A stretch of DNA of 64,000 nucleotides, from the NCBI GenBank assembly GCA_027972325.1, contig JAPMOS010000001.1:219001-283000 (forward strand), written 5' to 3'. Below are positions 29,034 to 39,469 of this stretch, one piece after another (positions within the stretch are counted from its first letter, which is position 1; each line of letters begins with the position of its first letter). Origin of the DNA: Paratrimastix pyriformis (Eukaryota; Preaxostyla; Paratrimastigidae). A program made the position numbers and the translations under genes. The notes below the pieces were generated by a model, which worked only from the letters and a program-made list of their open reading frames with translations, ran no database searches and was not told the DNA's origin.

Positions 29034-29741
29034 AGGATCATCACCGATGGGCGACCGTCTCTCTTCCCTTTCATGGACAGGTTTCTCGCCCTGGTGGCGC
29101 TGGGGAAGCGCGCCCAGTTCGAGAAGCACGGCCTGATCGCGTACAACTTTGAGACGCTGCGCAAGGCGGTGCTGGAGCTGGAGCAGACCCCGGGCGCCCC
29201 CACCCTCAGCGCCCAGGCGCTCTCCGCCCTGGCAGAGCGGGTCATCCGGACCATGCCCCTCGTCCCGGCACCGCTGCCACCGCCGCCCCGGCCGCAGCAG
29301 CAGGAGGTTGCTCCGACCGGGGCGATCTACTCCTCGGCCCCGCTCCCCGATCAGGCGGGCAAGGGCGAGACTTCAGATGCCTCCCATCGGCACAGCTCGC
29401 ATCGCCACCACCATCGCACAGCAACCTCCTCGCACCATCACAGCCACAGCCGCAGCCATCGCCGCTCTTCGGGTTCGCCCAAGGGAGAGGACGCAGCTGC
29501 GCTGGTCGGAACGGTACCGGACCTCGGGGCGAGCTACCTGGCCACCCCGGGAACGGCATTCCCACCAGCCATGAGCGTCCCCGCGTCGGTTGGGTTTTTG
29601 GGGACCTCAGTGCTTCCTTCGGCCGGGACGCTGACCAGCTCGGTGGAGGGTACCTTGGCCCCTGGAGTTCGGAAAACCGAGGCGGCCCCCCTTCCCTCCC
29701 TTTCTTCTGCCGTATCGATTCCAACAACAACACGACGCTAA
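27562..29741 (+). CDS. RRAGC: RagC/D-type GTPase
   Basis: RagC/D pairs with RagA/B on the lysosome to relay amino-acid sufficiency to TORC1. Visible are the P-loop LFFLGPSHAGKSSI followed by VIFQKMSPNQTTALEPTE, switch II FQIWDFPGLFEFSDE, the nucleotide motif FIHKADQIP (HKxD, typical of RagC/D), FYVTSIYDHSIFQALS, the roadblock half VYLFDVMTKMLLASC…AIDFVIDVSFVY, CLIKLSDGYVLSVRKVDK+FLALVAL and GLIAYNFETLRKAV. Unusual are an acidic/disordered insert after RECSPLADDDEDDYEFP and a His/Ser-rich tail (about 29385-29470). The upstream start is unsure: the only in-frame ATG near the exon is at 27562, overlapping the VPS26C start. The intron at 28999 has donor GTCTGT and a poly-C tract. Confidence 0.92.
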
Positions 29742-29802
29742 ATATCTTGACTGCGTTCGTTCTATTGAGGAAGAAGAGAAAGGTCGGGGGAAAAAGTGGC
29801 GG

Positions 29803-32800
29803 TCACCCAGGAAATGCGAAGACGTCATCTTCCTCAAAAAGATCGGAGTTTCGTGGCGGCGACAGTCTGCGGGATTTCTTTGTCTGTGGGTGGCAGGCAA
29901 AAGATAGCGAAGGCAGTTCGCGTGAATTCAAAGAACAGACTGTTTTCGGTGTCGAGGCAGTTTGCCTTTGGTGGTGCGCTCCGAGGGACCGGTGGAGGGA
30001 TTTGGCGGGTGGGGTTTGCTTCGCGATCTTGGAGGTCGGATTCGCCGATGGGACTCGGGATTTGTCGGACGATCCGCCAGGGGGAGGCTTCCCAGGGTCG
30101 GGTTTTGTAACTCCGGGCTCTTTTCGGCGGGAGAACGACCTTGCGGGTTTTGGTGGTGGTGGGCTGTCCTTCGGACTCGTGAAAGGTTCGTCCGGAGGCG
30201 ATTCGCCAGGAGAGAGAGACGGAGGAGATGGGGGTGGTACTGGAAGGGAAGCAGTTGCGGTTGCATCTGGGTGCGGGGCGGGAAGATTGCGCAGCTTCTC
30301 CAGCTCAGACATGGAGGCGGCCAAATTGGAGTTCAGCTTCTTGATTTCCGCATCTTTCGCTGCAACTTCGTCCTGAGAGAGTTTGGCTTCTTTCTTCATT
30401 TGGTCCTCGAGTTCATGCAGTTGCCGAGCTGTGCGTGCTGCGCTATCGATGGCGGACGCCTGGTCAGCTTCAAGCGTATTGAACCGGTGGCGGAGGTTCT
30501 CCAATTTCTCGAGTGTTTCACGCCTGTCTTGCTCGAGAATGCCCTTCTCCTGTGAGGAACGATCCTTTTCCTGGAGCAAGTTGCTGAGCGTGAACTCGGA
30601 GGAACCACAGACTTCTGACCGCTCCCGACGGACGGACTCGAGTTGCGAGGTGAGAGCTCCAATTTCTTCTGTCGCCAAAGCAAGTTGTTTCGCTTCTTGG
30701 GCCGCGGCATCCTATGAGTGATGTGGGTGGGTGGGTGGTGGGTGGGTGGGGCGAGCGGTCGAACGACAAACGATCAGGGTGGGAGACCTGAGCGACGAGA
30801 AGATCTGCTTTCATGTGCACAACCTCCTCGGCGACTGGTGTGGAGTGGGCGGCCTCCTCCAGGGCCAACTTCGTCTTGTTCTTGGCTTCTTCGATCTCAC
30901 ATTGCTTTGCAGCGAGCTGCTCTTGTGTGCTGAGAAGGTTCTCGTGGGTTTGGTGAAGCTCCGCGTGCGATCTCTGGAGCTCTTCTTGGACATGGCGAAG
31001 CTCCTCCCGGACTTGGCTGAGGTCACGCTGGGCTAATTGCAGTTGATCCGAGACTGGGGCTGCATCGGCGATCGCTTTGGCGAATTGTTCGCGTTCCGCC
31101 TTTCGGAGAGCATCAAGGGAAGAAAGCTCGTCGCGCTGTGAAGTGCGACAAAAAAAACAACAACGGGCAGGTGGTCGTATGTGGGCGTGACTGGCTGGAA
31201 GCGGTTTGAACAGACAGCTTTGAGGAGGGCCTCCCGGTCGGATCCCTGCTGAGAGTGGAGAAGGGACAGAGTCTGTTCCAAACGCGCTTTTTCGGTGGCG
31301 ATGGTGCGACACTCCCCACGGATACGTTCGAGGTCCTGAAGCAACGAGCTGTTGGCGGACACCAACCTGGCGCGATCTTCTTGGACTGCCGACATATTCT
31401 AAAAACGGAATCAGAACAATTCAGAGGCGAGCACAAACCAAAGAGAGCTCCTCGCATTTTCGTTTGTGAACTTCGGCGGAGTCCAGCGCCTCCTTGGCGG
31501 CGTCCTTCAGCTTTGTCACCTTCATTTTGTGTGCCTCTTTCAACACACTCAGTTGGTTGCCGGCCTCTTGTTCGCGGTGCTTTGAAGCCAATAAATTTGG
31601 AGGCAAAGGGTAACACAGACTTGGGCTGCCTGGGCTGCCTGCTCTGCGGCTGCGAGCTTCAACTGAAGCTGTTGCGTCTGCCCCTTTGCTCGAAGCAACT
31701 CTTCATCGAGTTCTGACTTTGCCCGTTGGAGATCCGAATTGCTCTTCAATTGTGTCTGGAGTTGTTCACGGGCCGACTCAGTGAGACTCTGTGCGGTGGC
31801 CTTGGCCTCACGGATGACCTCCAGTTCGCTTCGGCTCTTGGCGAGGTCCAGTAAAACCTTTTGAAAGTCAGCCTCTCGGGACTGAATTCTAAGGGAGGAA
31901 GGCGGAGCGCAATGTGCTGAAGTTGGGCAGGTGCGTTGGGCAGGTGCGTTGGGCAGGTGCGTTGGGCAGGTGCGTTGGGCAGGTGCGTTGGGCAGGTGCG
32001 TTGGGCAGGTGCGTTGGGCAGGTGCGTTGGGCAGGTGCGTTGGGCAGGTGCGTTGGGCAGGTGCGTTGGGCAGGTGCGTTGGGCAGGTGCGTTGGGCAGT
32101 GGTGCGGTGTCAGAGGTGTGTGCAGAACAGAGATGCTGTGCGTGCGAAGGAACATAAAGCAGAACACACCTCATGTTGAGTTCTTTTGACCTCCTCTCGG
32201 TTTCTTCGAATTCAGCCGTTTTTGCTGCGAGTTGAGCATCCAGGCGGCCCGAGGAGGCTCTTTCGCGCTCTAACTCGTCGCGAACGGTCTGAACCGTCTT
32301 CTCGGCGGCTTCTTTGTCGCGCAGAACAGCGGCGAGGCGCTCGTTCGTGGCGCTGAGAGATTTCTCGACTTTGTCCTGGGACAAAAAATATGGCAACAAA
32401 ACGAAAGGGAGAAGACGCCCACCTTGCGTTGAGTGAGGTCAGTCACCTGGCTCTCGGCTCTCTTGAGCTTCTCTTCGAAGTCTGCGAGCTCTTTGGTCGA
32501 CCTAGCAACAGAGTGCAACAGGCACACAATCCGAGACAGACCTCTTGTACGACTCAAGGTTCTTCGTGAATTCCTCTTGCACCGATCGGGTGGATTCCTT
32601 GAGCTGGCCGTTCTCACGTTCGAGAGTACTGACCGACTCGCACTTCTCGGCGAGCTGCTTGGCGAGGCTCTCCTTTTCTTGGACCAGAGAAGCGATTCCC
32701 TTTTTTGCTGCAAAATAGATTGAGAGGAGAAGTGAGGCACTGGCGCAATCGTGACCCGCAGACCTTCATCGGTTTCTTGCAATAATCGCTTCTTCTCTGT

Positions 32801-33644
32801 TTGAGTTTCTTCGAGGCTGTTTCCCAACTCTGTGACACCTTGTGACTGTTGGGAGATTTGCGTTTCAAGTTCCGCCTTGTGCCCCAGTGAAGCCGACAAC
32901 ACGTAATTGAGGATTGAGCACAAACCTTCTGCTTCTCCGTCTCTGCGATCTTCTGTTCGAGGTCCCGGACGAACTCTCGAAGCTTTTCGCAAAGAAGCCT
33001 AGTTTCAGAGACATTATACTGGTGCAGTGGTGGTGAGTTTACCCCTCTCGTGCTGATGCAAACCTCCACCTGAGTGAGCCGGCCAGCCTCGGTTTCGTGA
33101 ATTTGCTCCATCTTCGTTTTTTCGGTACTTAGCTCGTGGAGTTGAGCCTCCAATTGCTGAATTCTGTGCTGTTGCTCTGAGATTTTCAAAGCCTTTCGGT
33201 GAATTAGACAATGCGCGAGGAAATTGACAAACCGCTGCCTTAGCATCAGCACGTGTCGTGTGTTGTTGTAACATGAGCTTCTCGGCGGTCTTTTTGAGCT
33301 GATCATAACGATTCAGCGGTGCTGGTGCAGCAAAAATGGATTTGGAGGCTGCTGCAACTTTGGTCTCACTCTTTGTTCGAAGCTGAAGCAAGTTTAACTG
33401 GAGATGCAATGAGGTGAAGGGACACCAGGACAAGGGAACTTTTCCGGATCATCATGTGCACCTTGGATAATCCAGCAATCTTTCGGCCGTTTTGCTGATG
33501 GAGATCGGCGAAGACCTTCCCGACTCCGAACAGGGCGATCAATCTTCCCGCCAACAAGGAGACTTGAACCCACAATACGAGTTCAACGGCGAGCAAAGCC
33601 ATCCCGAAGACGCCGAAAATGCACATGCTCAGACGAGGATTCAT
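29803..33644 (-). CDS. Long coiled-coil protein
   Basis: Not identified beyond its fold. About ten exons encode nearly continuous heptad-rich helix: ALKISEQQHRIQQLEAQLHE, FVRDLEQKIAETEKQK, ESVSTLERENGQLKESTRSV, KSLSATNERLAAVLRDKEAA, ESAREQLQTQLKSNSDLQRA, LSQVREELRHVQEELQRSHA and ARTARQLHELEDQMKKEAKL. A Pro/Ser-rich tail follows and ends NSDLFEEDDVFAFPG at 29803. The presumed start at 33644 (MNPRLSMCIFGVFGMALLAV) is hydrophobic and would give an N-terminal membrane anchor, but its join to the coiled coil (donor GTGCAC) is doubtful. It resembles golgin, kinetochore or centrosome coiled coils, which cannot be told apart by eye. It converges on RagC with a 61-base gap. Confidence 0.7.
31929..32098. 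repeat. 13-base (GTGCGTTGGGCAG)n minisatellite in an intron
   Basis: About 13 near-perfect units of 13 bases lie in an intron of the coiled-coil gene. There are no spacers, so it is not a CRISPR. Confidence 0.92.
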
Positions 33645-33725
33645 CCTCCGCCTGTCCCTGTTGATTGTTGGAACAGAAATTTCCAATTGAAAAGAGAGCC
33701 GAAGCCCATTCCAAAATATCCAAAA
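33645..33725. promoter_or_regulatory. Probable shared promoter, coiled-coil gene and LRRC51-like gene
   Basis: About 81 bases separate the two best start codons. Neither start is as secure as those of BBS7/POLR1D. Confidence 0.4.
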
Positions 33726-34951
33726 ATGGTGATTCGGCCACAGCCTCGGTCAGCAGCACTCCAACAGATTCCCACTTCCATCACTTCACTCTTAGTACGA
33801 TTGCCAACAATCCAGAGGCTACTCTTCCTCCTCTCGATTTCTCTTTCCTCCATATACCCACCCTCGAATGTCCGTCCTTCATTCCCTCTTTGGCCCATAA
33901 CCGCTGTAATAGCGATCCTCTACGAGGACCCTCGCAGCGGAGCACTCGCACCAGAACAGCCTGCGTCCCCACCACCACCACCACCCTCAACCCTCAACCC
34001 CCAGAGACGAGGCCGCGATGAGCCTGAAGTCTGCCAACCCTCCCCGGTCGGGTCCGCACCATGCATTTCCCCGATAGGTGGCTGAGAAGCCGCTCCCCAA
34101 GGTCTACATGGCCACCGTCCTCCGGCTGCAGAACAACGAGATCCCGTCGGTGGAGCCCCTCCCCCAGGTTCTCTCCTTCATCCTGGTCAACCCGGCCGCG
34201 CTGACCTGGCTCGACCTCAGTTTTAACGCGCTCACCACCCTGGACGAGGAGGTCTGCATTGTTCCACGTTCCCACCCGCACCCGCCCCATCCCTCACTCC
34301 CACACAAGACGGAACGACCATGACAATCATCTCCACGCCCCGCCCCGCCCCGCCCCGCCCCGCCCCCTCTATAGGCCTTCCTGTGCCTGCCCTCGCTGCG
34401 CACGCTGAACCTGCACTGCAACAAGATCGCCGACTACCTGGAATTGCTCAAGTTGCAGCGGCTGCCGCCCCTGCACACCCTGACGCTGCACGGGAACCCC
34501 ATCGAGCAGCTGCGTTTCTACCGGACCTTCGTGGTGGCCCTGCTGCAGACCCGAAACCTGGACTTCTCCCTGGTCAGCAACCAGGTCCGCTGTCCCTCCC
34601 CCACCCACACCTTCATTCTCATTGGTCATCAACCAGGGGTCCGGGTCCCCGCTAGCTCTCATTCGCTTCCCACCTACCCCCTTCATTCTCTGCCGCATCA
34701 TCATCACGGCTCACCACTCCAACCGGTCCCGCCTATTCTCGCTCTCCCCCCGTCTACCCCCCCCCCCCCCCCCCCCCCCCGGGGCACACCAGGAGCGTGA
34801 GAAGGCCAAGACCTGGGGGCGGATCCACGGCCTGACCGACACGGCTATCGACCTGCGCAGCCTGCAGCCCGTCATGGCCCAGCGGCTCACCCAGGACGAC
34901 CCCAGGGAGGCCGCTGCCAAGCCCGTCCGTGCGCCGCCCCCCTTCACCTGA
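33726..34951 (+). CDS. LRRC51-like leucine-rich repeat protein
   Basis: It resembles LRRC51 (LRTOMT1), a short LRR protein found in ciliated lineages. The family N-terminal motif PPLDYSF appears as LPPLDFSFLHIPTL. LRRs follow: VLRLQNNEIPSVEPLPQVL, ALTWLDLSFNALTTLDEE, LPSLRTLNLHCNKIADYLEL and LPPLHTLTLHGNPIEQLRFY. Then come RNLDFSLVS and a C-terminal EREKAKTWGRI…VRAPPPFT. Human LRRC51 has the same order, including LTLHGNPMEE and a closing Lys-rich W segment. I place the start at ATG 33726 (MVIRPQPR spliced to TIANNPEATLPPLDFSF); this is inference from frame. Introns near 33860-34078, 34252-34375 and 34585-34792 hold (CCCCG)n and poly-C. Confidence 0.75.
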
Positions 34952-35556
34952 CCTCCCCCAGGCATCGAGGCGAGACGGCTCACCGTTCGACCTTACCCTC
35001 TCTCCCCCAGGCTGCGGCCCGCCCCAAGGGGCGCTGAGGGCCGGGCGGGCTCGAACAGATCGTGCAGACGCGGCGTGAACAGGTGGGGGTTGCGTGCCTC
35101 CGGTGGGCACCGAGTGAGGCGGGTGGGGCGAGCGGCTGTGGGCGGGTTGCCGAGGTTCTTTTCCCTTCGTCCGGCAAACAGTGCGAAAGTGGCCCGAAGG
35201 ACACAAAATGAGAGGAAGAGATAGCCACGACGGTGGGAAGAGATAGCCACGACGGTGGGAAGAGATAGCCACGACGGTGGGAAGAGACAGCCACGGCGCA
35301 GGGGGACCGCCCGCTGCGGTGGGGTGGCCACCCCACATGGGAGAAGCCCAGAGAAACCAACCAACGAAGCAACAAAGACCGTGGTGATGGAGGGGGATGG
35401 GTGGACTCAACCCGGGGAGGGAGACAGGGAGAATGGATGGGATACAAACAGAGGAGGAACGCACACCGAAACAACGCGTGTCACAAAGCCGACCAAACTG
35501 GGCGGAAACGAAGAGAAGCCTTGCGGCACAGACCACAAGAGTGGGGGATAAGCCAC
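34952..35556. other. Spacer with a 22-base tandem repeat
   Basis: This is a convergent spacer between LRRC51 and a membrane-protein gene. A 22-base unit GAAGAGATAGCCACGACGGTGG repeats about four times at 35213-35300. No gene is supported. Confidence 0.6.
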
Positions 35557-36973
35557 TTATTGCCCCTCCATGAGGAGGGCATCGTGGTTGGTGGACTCGC
35601 CGGGGCCCGCGGGCCGTGTGGTGGTGAGCAGCATGATGACCAGGACCAGCGCCTGGAGAAACTCGAGTCCGTGGAAGAGGCTGTACCAGGGCAGTCCCAG
35701 CGGGGCAGCGGGAACAGGTCCACGATCATCTCGGCGGCGACCATCCCGCAGTAGACCAGCTGTGGGGTGCGACAGCCCCCACAAAGGTCGTGAGCCAAGC
35801 GGGACAAAACAAGGGCTCATAAGGCCCCCAAGCTGCTCCGTCGCACCGACCCACTCCCCACCTGCGCACATGCGCAAAGATGCGACACGCATGCATGCAG
35901 ACCAGCAAAACCAGTGCAATGATGCCCCAAAAGAGAATCTGGGGGCAGAGCAGAAGGGGGGGCGGAGATTGCGTGGAGAATCAGAAATGAGTCCCCACCA
36001 GACCGAAGAACGTGTGTGTGGCGTGTGGCGTGTGGCGCGAGTGGCGTGTGGGACGGGGCGTGGGGCGTGGGGCGTGGGGCGTGGGGCGTGGGGCGTGGCG
36101 GGGCGGCGGGCGGGGCTGGGCAGGGGCTGGGCGGGGCGTGGCGGCGGCGTTGGGTATTGGGGTGTGGCGTGTCGTGCCGGGGTCAGTGAGGCGCGCCGAC
36201 CCTTCGGAAGAGCTTCTTCATGTAGCCCATGGCCAGGAAGTACGGCGCCCGGACCCGGAAATACCGCCAGATGCGCACAGCCACCACCACGGCCGTCGTC
36301 ACAAAGAAGATCTCAAACAACACCAACAGGGCGTTGTCACAGGCGTTGATCTGGAGGGGAGTGAGGAGCAGCAGAGCAGCAGAGCAGACCCAGTAGATCA
36401 CCTGGGGATAGTCGGCTTCTGCCGCCATCATGAATTCGATGATGAACAAGCCGATCCATACGGCGACGTTCATTCCAATTAGAAGAGCCCGGAGGCACTT
36501 GAAAGCAAGTTTCTTCTCCACTACCATGGAGAACCAGTGAAACATCATCATGGTATAGAGGACTTGGAGCAGGAGAACAGGGAGATAGAAGAGGCAGGAA
36601 AATAAAAAGCGGCCCCAAGTCGTTCGCTCGAATGTATCGTTGAATACTTGTACAAGAACGGCGGCTAGGAAGGGTGTGATAATGCGCATGAAGTCGCTGC
36701 AGGATGCAGACAGCCATTGGCTCCGGCAAAAATGGGGAGAATAATAGCACCAGCAATCAATAGCCTTCTTCTTGTCCGATTTGGCCCGACATTCGCAGAT
36801 GATGGGTCGAGCAACGAAGGGACTTTGTTGCGTTCTTCTCGCAGTGAAATGCACAGGCTCACGATCATACATATCAATGAAATACCACCTTGAGCAAAAA
36901 ATAAGCTGCTAAATCCGTAGGCATACACATAATCGATGGTCGTGAGGGTGTCTGTGTCGTTGCCCGCAGCCAT
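35557..36973 (-). CDS. Seven-TM-type membrane protein
   Basis: Family not recognised. The start MAAGNDTDTLTTIDYVYAYG is followed by hydrophobic helices FFAQGGISLICMIVSLCISL, LLIAGAIILPIFAG, TPFLAAVLVQVF, FLFSCLFYLPVLLLQVLYTM, CLRALLIGMNVAVWIGLFII, QVIYWVCSAALLLLTPL and LLVLFEIFFVTTAVVVAVRI. More hydrophobic sequence comes from 3' exons: IIALVLLVCMHACRIFAHV, LVYCGMVAAEMIVDLFPLP and FLQALVLVIMLLTT. The protein ends ESTNHDALLMEGQ at 35557. At least eight segments are visible, so an exact seven-TM count is not certain. A GC-rich tandem repeat fills the intron at 36000-36175. The gene is head to head with imidazolonepropionase, 47 bases between start codons. Confidence 0.65.
36054..36110. repeat. 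(GGGGCGTG)n tandem repeat in an intron
   Basis: GGGGCGTG octamers are preceded by GGCGTGT units from about 36010. They are intronic in the membrane-protein gene. Confidence 0.8.
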
Positions 36974-37020
36974 CGTGATAGTTTATCCACCCTCTTGGTG
37001 AAACTCGCTCGGCCGTCAAC
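36974..37020. promoter_or_regulatory. 47-base bidirectional promoter
   Basis: It lies between two ATG start codons, one of which (imidazolonepropionase) is fixed by homology. It is too short to hold two full promoters, so transcription probably starts inside or on both sides of a shared element. Confidence 0.55.
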
Positions 37021-38652
37021 ATGCACTTCCGTTTGAGGATTCGGGACGCCGACCAAATCGTTCGTGTGGCTTGCCATAATGAGCGAAACAAGCGCACCCA
37101 GGAGGAAATGAATGATTTGTGTATTCTCGAGCACGGTACCATCATTGTGGGTGACGATGGTAAGATTGCCTTTGTTGGAACGGAAGCCGAGGCCAGCACT
37201 GACCCTCGCTTCGCGGGTGCTACCTTTGACCGAGATCTCAACGGCCACGGCCTTTCTATTGTCCCTGGTCTTGTTGATGCGCACACCCACCCCATCTGGG
37301 CCGGCGACCGCGTCAACGAATTTGCGATGAAGTTGGCTGGCGCGACCTACATGGACATCCACAAGGCTGGTTTGTTTGCTTTGTTTGCTCTTTCGGCCTC
37401 ATCACCCCACAAGGCGGTGGGATCGGCTTCACTGTCGAGCATACCCGCCGCGCGTCCCCCGAGGAGCTGAAGACGCTCCTTGAAGCACGCCTGTCCCGGA
37501 TGCTTCGTGCGGGAACCACTCTTGCCGAGACCAAGTCCGGCTATGGGCTCGACTTGGAGACGGAGGTGAAACTGCTGAAGGTCGGCGCAACCTGCCCTTC
37601 CTCGGCCTGCTCACCGTGTTTTTTAGGTTCTGCACGAGGTTTCCAAGACCCACCCCATCGGCATGGTGACCACCTATCTGGGGGCCCACTCGGTCCCCAA
37701 GGGCACAACCGCCGACGCGCACACCCGCGACATTGTCGAACGGCATCTGCCCGAGCTGAAGCGCCTCGAGGCTCAAGGTCGACATTCCCCCCCCCCCCCC
37801 CACTTCAACCACCACCACCACAACCACAACCACAACCCACCCGCACACCCGCACACCCGCACACACATTTTCGACACTCTACAGGCGAACTGCACGTGGA
37901 CAATGTGGACCTGTTCCTGGAGCGGGGCATCTTCGAGCTGGGCCACGCCCGGGAGATTCTCGTGGCGGCCCAGCAGCGCGGCTACGCGCTGAACTTCCAC
38001 GGAGACGAGATGCACGACATGCACGGGGCCCAGCTGGCCGCCGAGCTCAAGGCCCTGGCCATCTCCCACCTTGAGTCGGTCTGTCCGCGGCGCCCGCCTG
38101 TTTCCGACGTCCCTCACCCGCACTGGGGGTGATGCAGGCGAGCCCGGAGGGCATCGAGGCCATGGGTCAGGCAGGCACGCACGCCGTCCTGCTGCCGACC
38201 TGCCCCTACGTCCTGAAGAAGTCGAACCTGCCCTACCCCAATGCCCGCGCCATGATCGCCGCACACGTCCGTCGCTGTGGTTTCCCACACTGACAACTGG
38301 CTTTCCGCAGGTTCCCATTGTCGTGGCGTCGGACTACAACCCCAACGCACACTGCTTGGCCATGCCCGTGGTGATGAACCTGGCGTGCATCCAGATGGGG
38401 CTCACCATGCCCGAGGTCCTGGTGGCTTCAACCCTCAACGCGGCTGCCTCCCTGGGACGGGCCGATCGGTCTGTGCCTGCGCCATTCCTCGGTCCCTTGG
38501 TTTCATCATGCCCCATCAGGTACGGCTCGCTGGAAGTGGGCAAGGAGGGCGACCTGGTGGTGGTTGGCGCCTCCCGGTGGGAGCACCTCGTCTACGAACT
38601 GGGCGACCCCCCAGTGGCCGGCGTCTACAAGGCCGGCCGGTGCGTCGCGTAA
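37021..38652 (+). CDS. AMDHD1: Imidazolonepropionase (animal AMDHD1 type)
   Basis: It hydrolyses 4-imidazolone-5-propionate to N-formimino-glutamate in histidine breakdown. The protein spans seven exons of normal family length. Key blocks: GLVDAHTHPIWAGDRVNEFA (metal-binding HxH), KLAGATYMDIHKAG+GGIGFTVEHTRR, MLRAGTTLAETKSGYGLDLE, TTYLGAHSVPKGTTADA, NFHGDEMHDMHGAQLAAELK (metal His and catalytic Glu), HAVLLPTCPYVLK, VASDYNPNAHCLAMPVVMNL and RYGSLEVGKEGDLVVVGASR, then WEHLVYEL. All metal and catalytic motifs are present. Introns have donors GTTTGT, GTCGGC, GTCGAC, GTCTGT, GTCCGT and GTCTGT; one carries a poly-C tract at about 37786-37801. No organelle-targeting sequence is obvious. Confidence 0.96.
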
Positions 38653-38701
38653 AATAACACCGAACAATAGCAACAAGACCGCAAAGCCGGTGGGAGGAGA
38701 G

Positions 38702-39049
38702 ATGAGGATCTCGAATCAAAAGGATGACAATCACGCCGCTGACAAAATGAGCGCGCATGTAGCCTTGAGTTCCCGGGGGCCCACTCCACCGATGACGGAA
38801 TCTCTTCCGCCACTAAGTTCGCTCCTAAAGCACCTTGAGACAGAGGCCTCGGTGATGCAACTCACAAAAGATAAACTGACCGAACAATTGCAAAAGCTTC
38901 AGCGGGAGGAGGCTCAGCTTGTGCGAAAACTCGAGCTCCTGGGGACCGCAACTCAACAACCATCGTCTGCTCCTGAGAACCCAGTTCCAGCACCAGACGC
39001 AGTTAAACCTCAAGCACCTCTGTCGCAAGACGGATCCCAAACGACTTGA
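38702..39049 (+). CDS. Small coiled-coil protein (hypothetical)
   Basis: An intronless reading frame of about 100-115 residues starts at ATG 38702 (MRISNQKDDNHAADK) or 38747 (MSAHVALSSRGPTPP). Its middle is a heptad-rich helix, LSSLLKHLETEASVMQLTKD then KLTEQLQKLQREEAQLVRKL, between Pro/Ser-rich ends. It lies 50 or more bases past imidazolonepropionase on the same strand. No family is recognised; BLOC-1-type or other small adaptor proteins look like this. Confidence 0.55.
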   Translation: MRISNQKDDNHAADKMSAHVALSSRGPTPPMTESLPPLSSLLKHLETEASVMQLTKDKLTEQLQKLQREEAQLVRKLELLGTATQQPSSAPENPVPAPDAVKPQAPLSQDGSQTT

Positions 39050-39469
39050 GTCTGCCCGGCATGTTGGCGCCAACCCTGACTCCGCTTGCTAGGCACACGA
39101 ACAATGACTCTTCGGATTCGTATACATAGAAGATAAAGCCGTCAGCATCGCCGGATGAGGCAAGGCTGGAATGGGCCCATTCGACCGGTGATCAATGGGA
39201 GGAAAAACAAATCGAACAAGGGATCCGGGCAATGCGTCGTTGCCACTGGAGGGAAGGGGAAAGAAAAATACACAACTCGGTACTCGGGCCTGATGGGGGG
39301 ATGGAGACGGGGGGATGGTGAAGGAGGAGAGTGAAGAGGCACCTTGGTCCAACGCACGGGGGGAAGCACAACAAACCAACCGACTGGGCCGGGGGGGGGG
39401 GGGGGGGGGGGGGGGGCACTTTTAAAGACAGGGAGGGAGGAGGAGGAGGAGGAGGGGGGGGAATATGTC
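39050..39469. other. Convergent 3' spacer with poly-G
   Basis: Poly-G occurs at about 39391-39416 and (GGA)n at about 39433-39460. No gene is supported. Confidence 0.55.

Noticed and set aside
31929-32098. CRISPR-like periodic repeat
   Set aside because: The units are 13 bases and contiguous with no spacers: a minisatellite in a eukaryotic intron.
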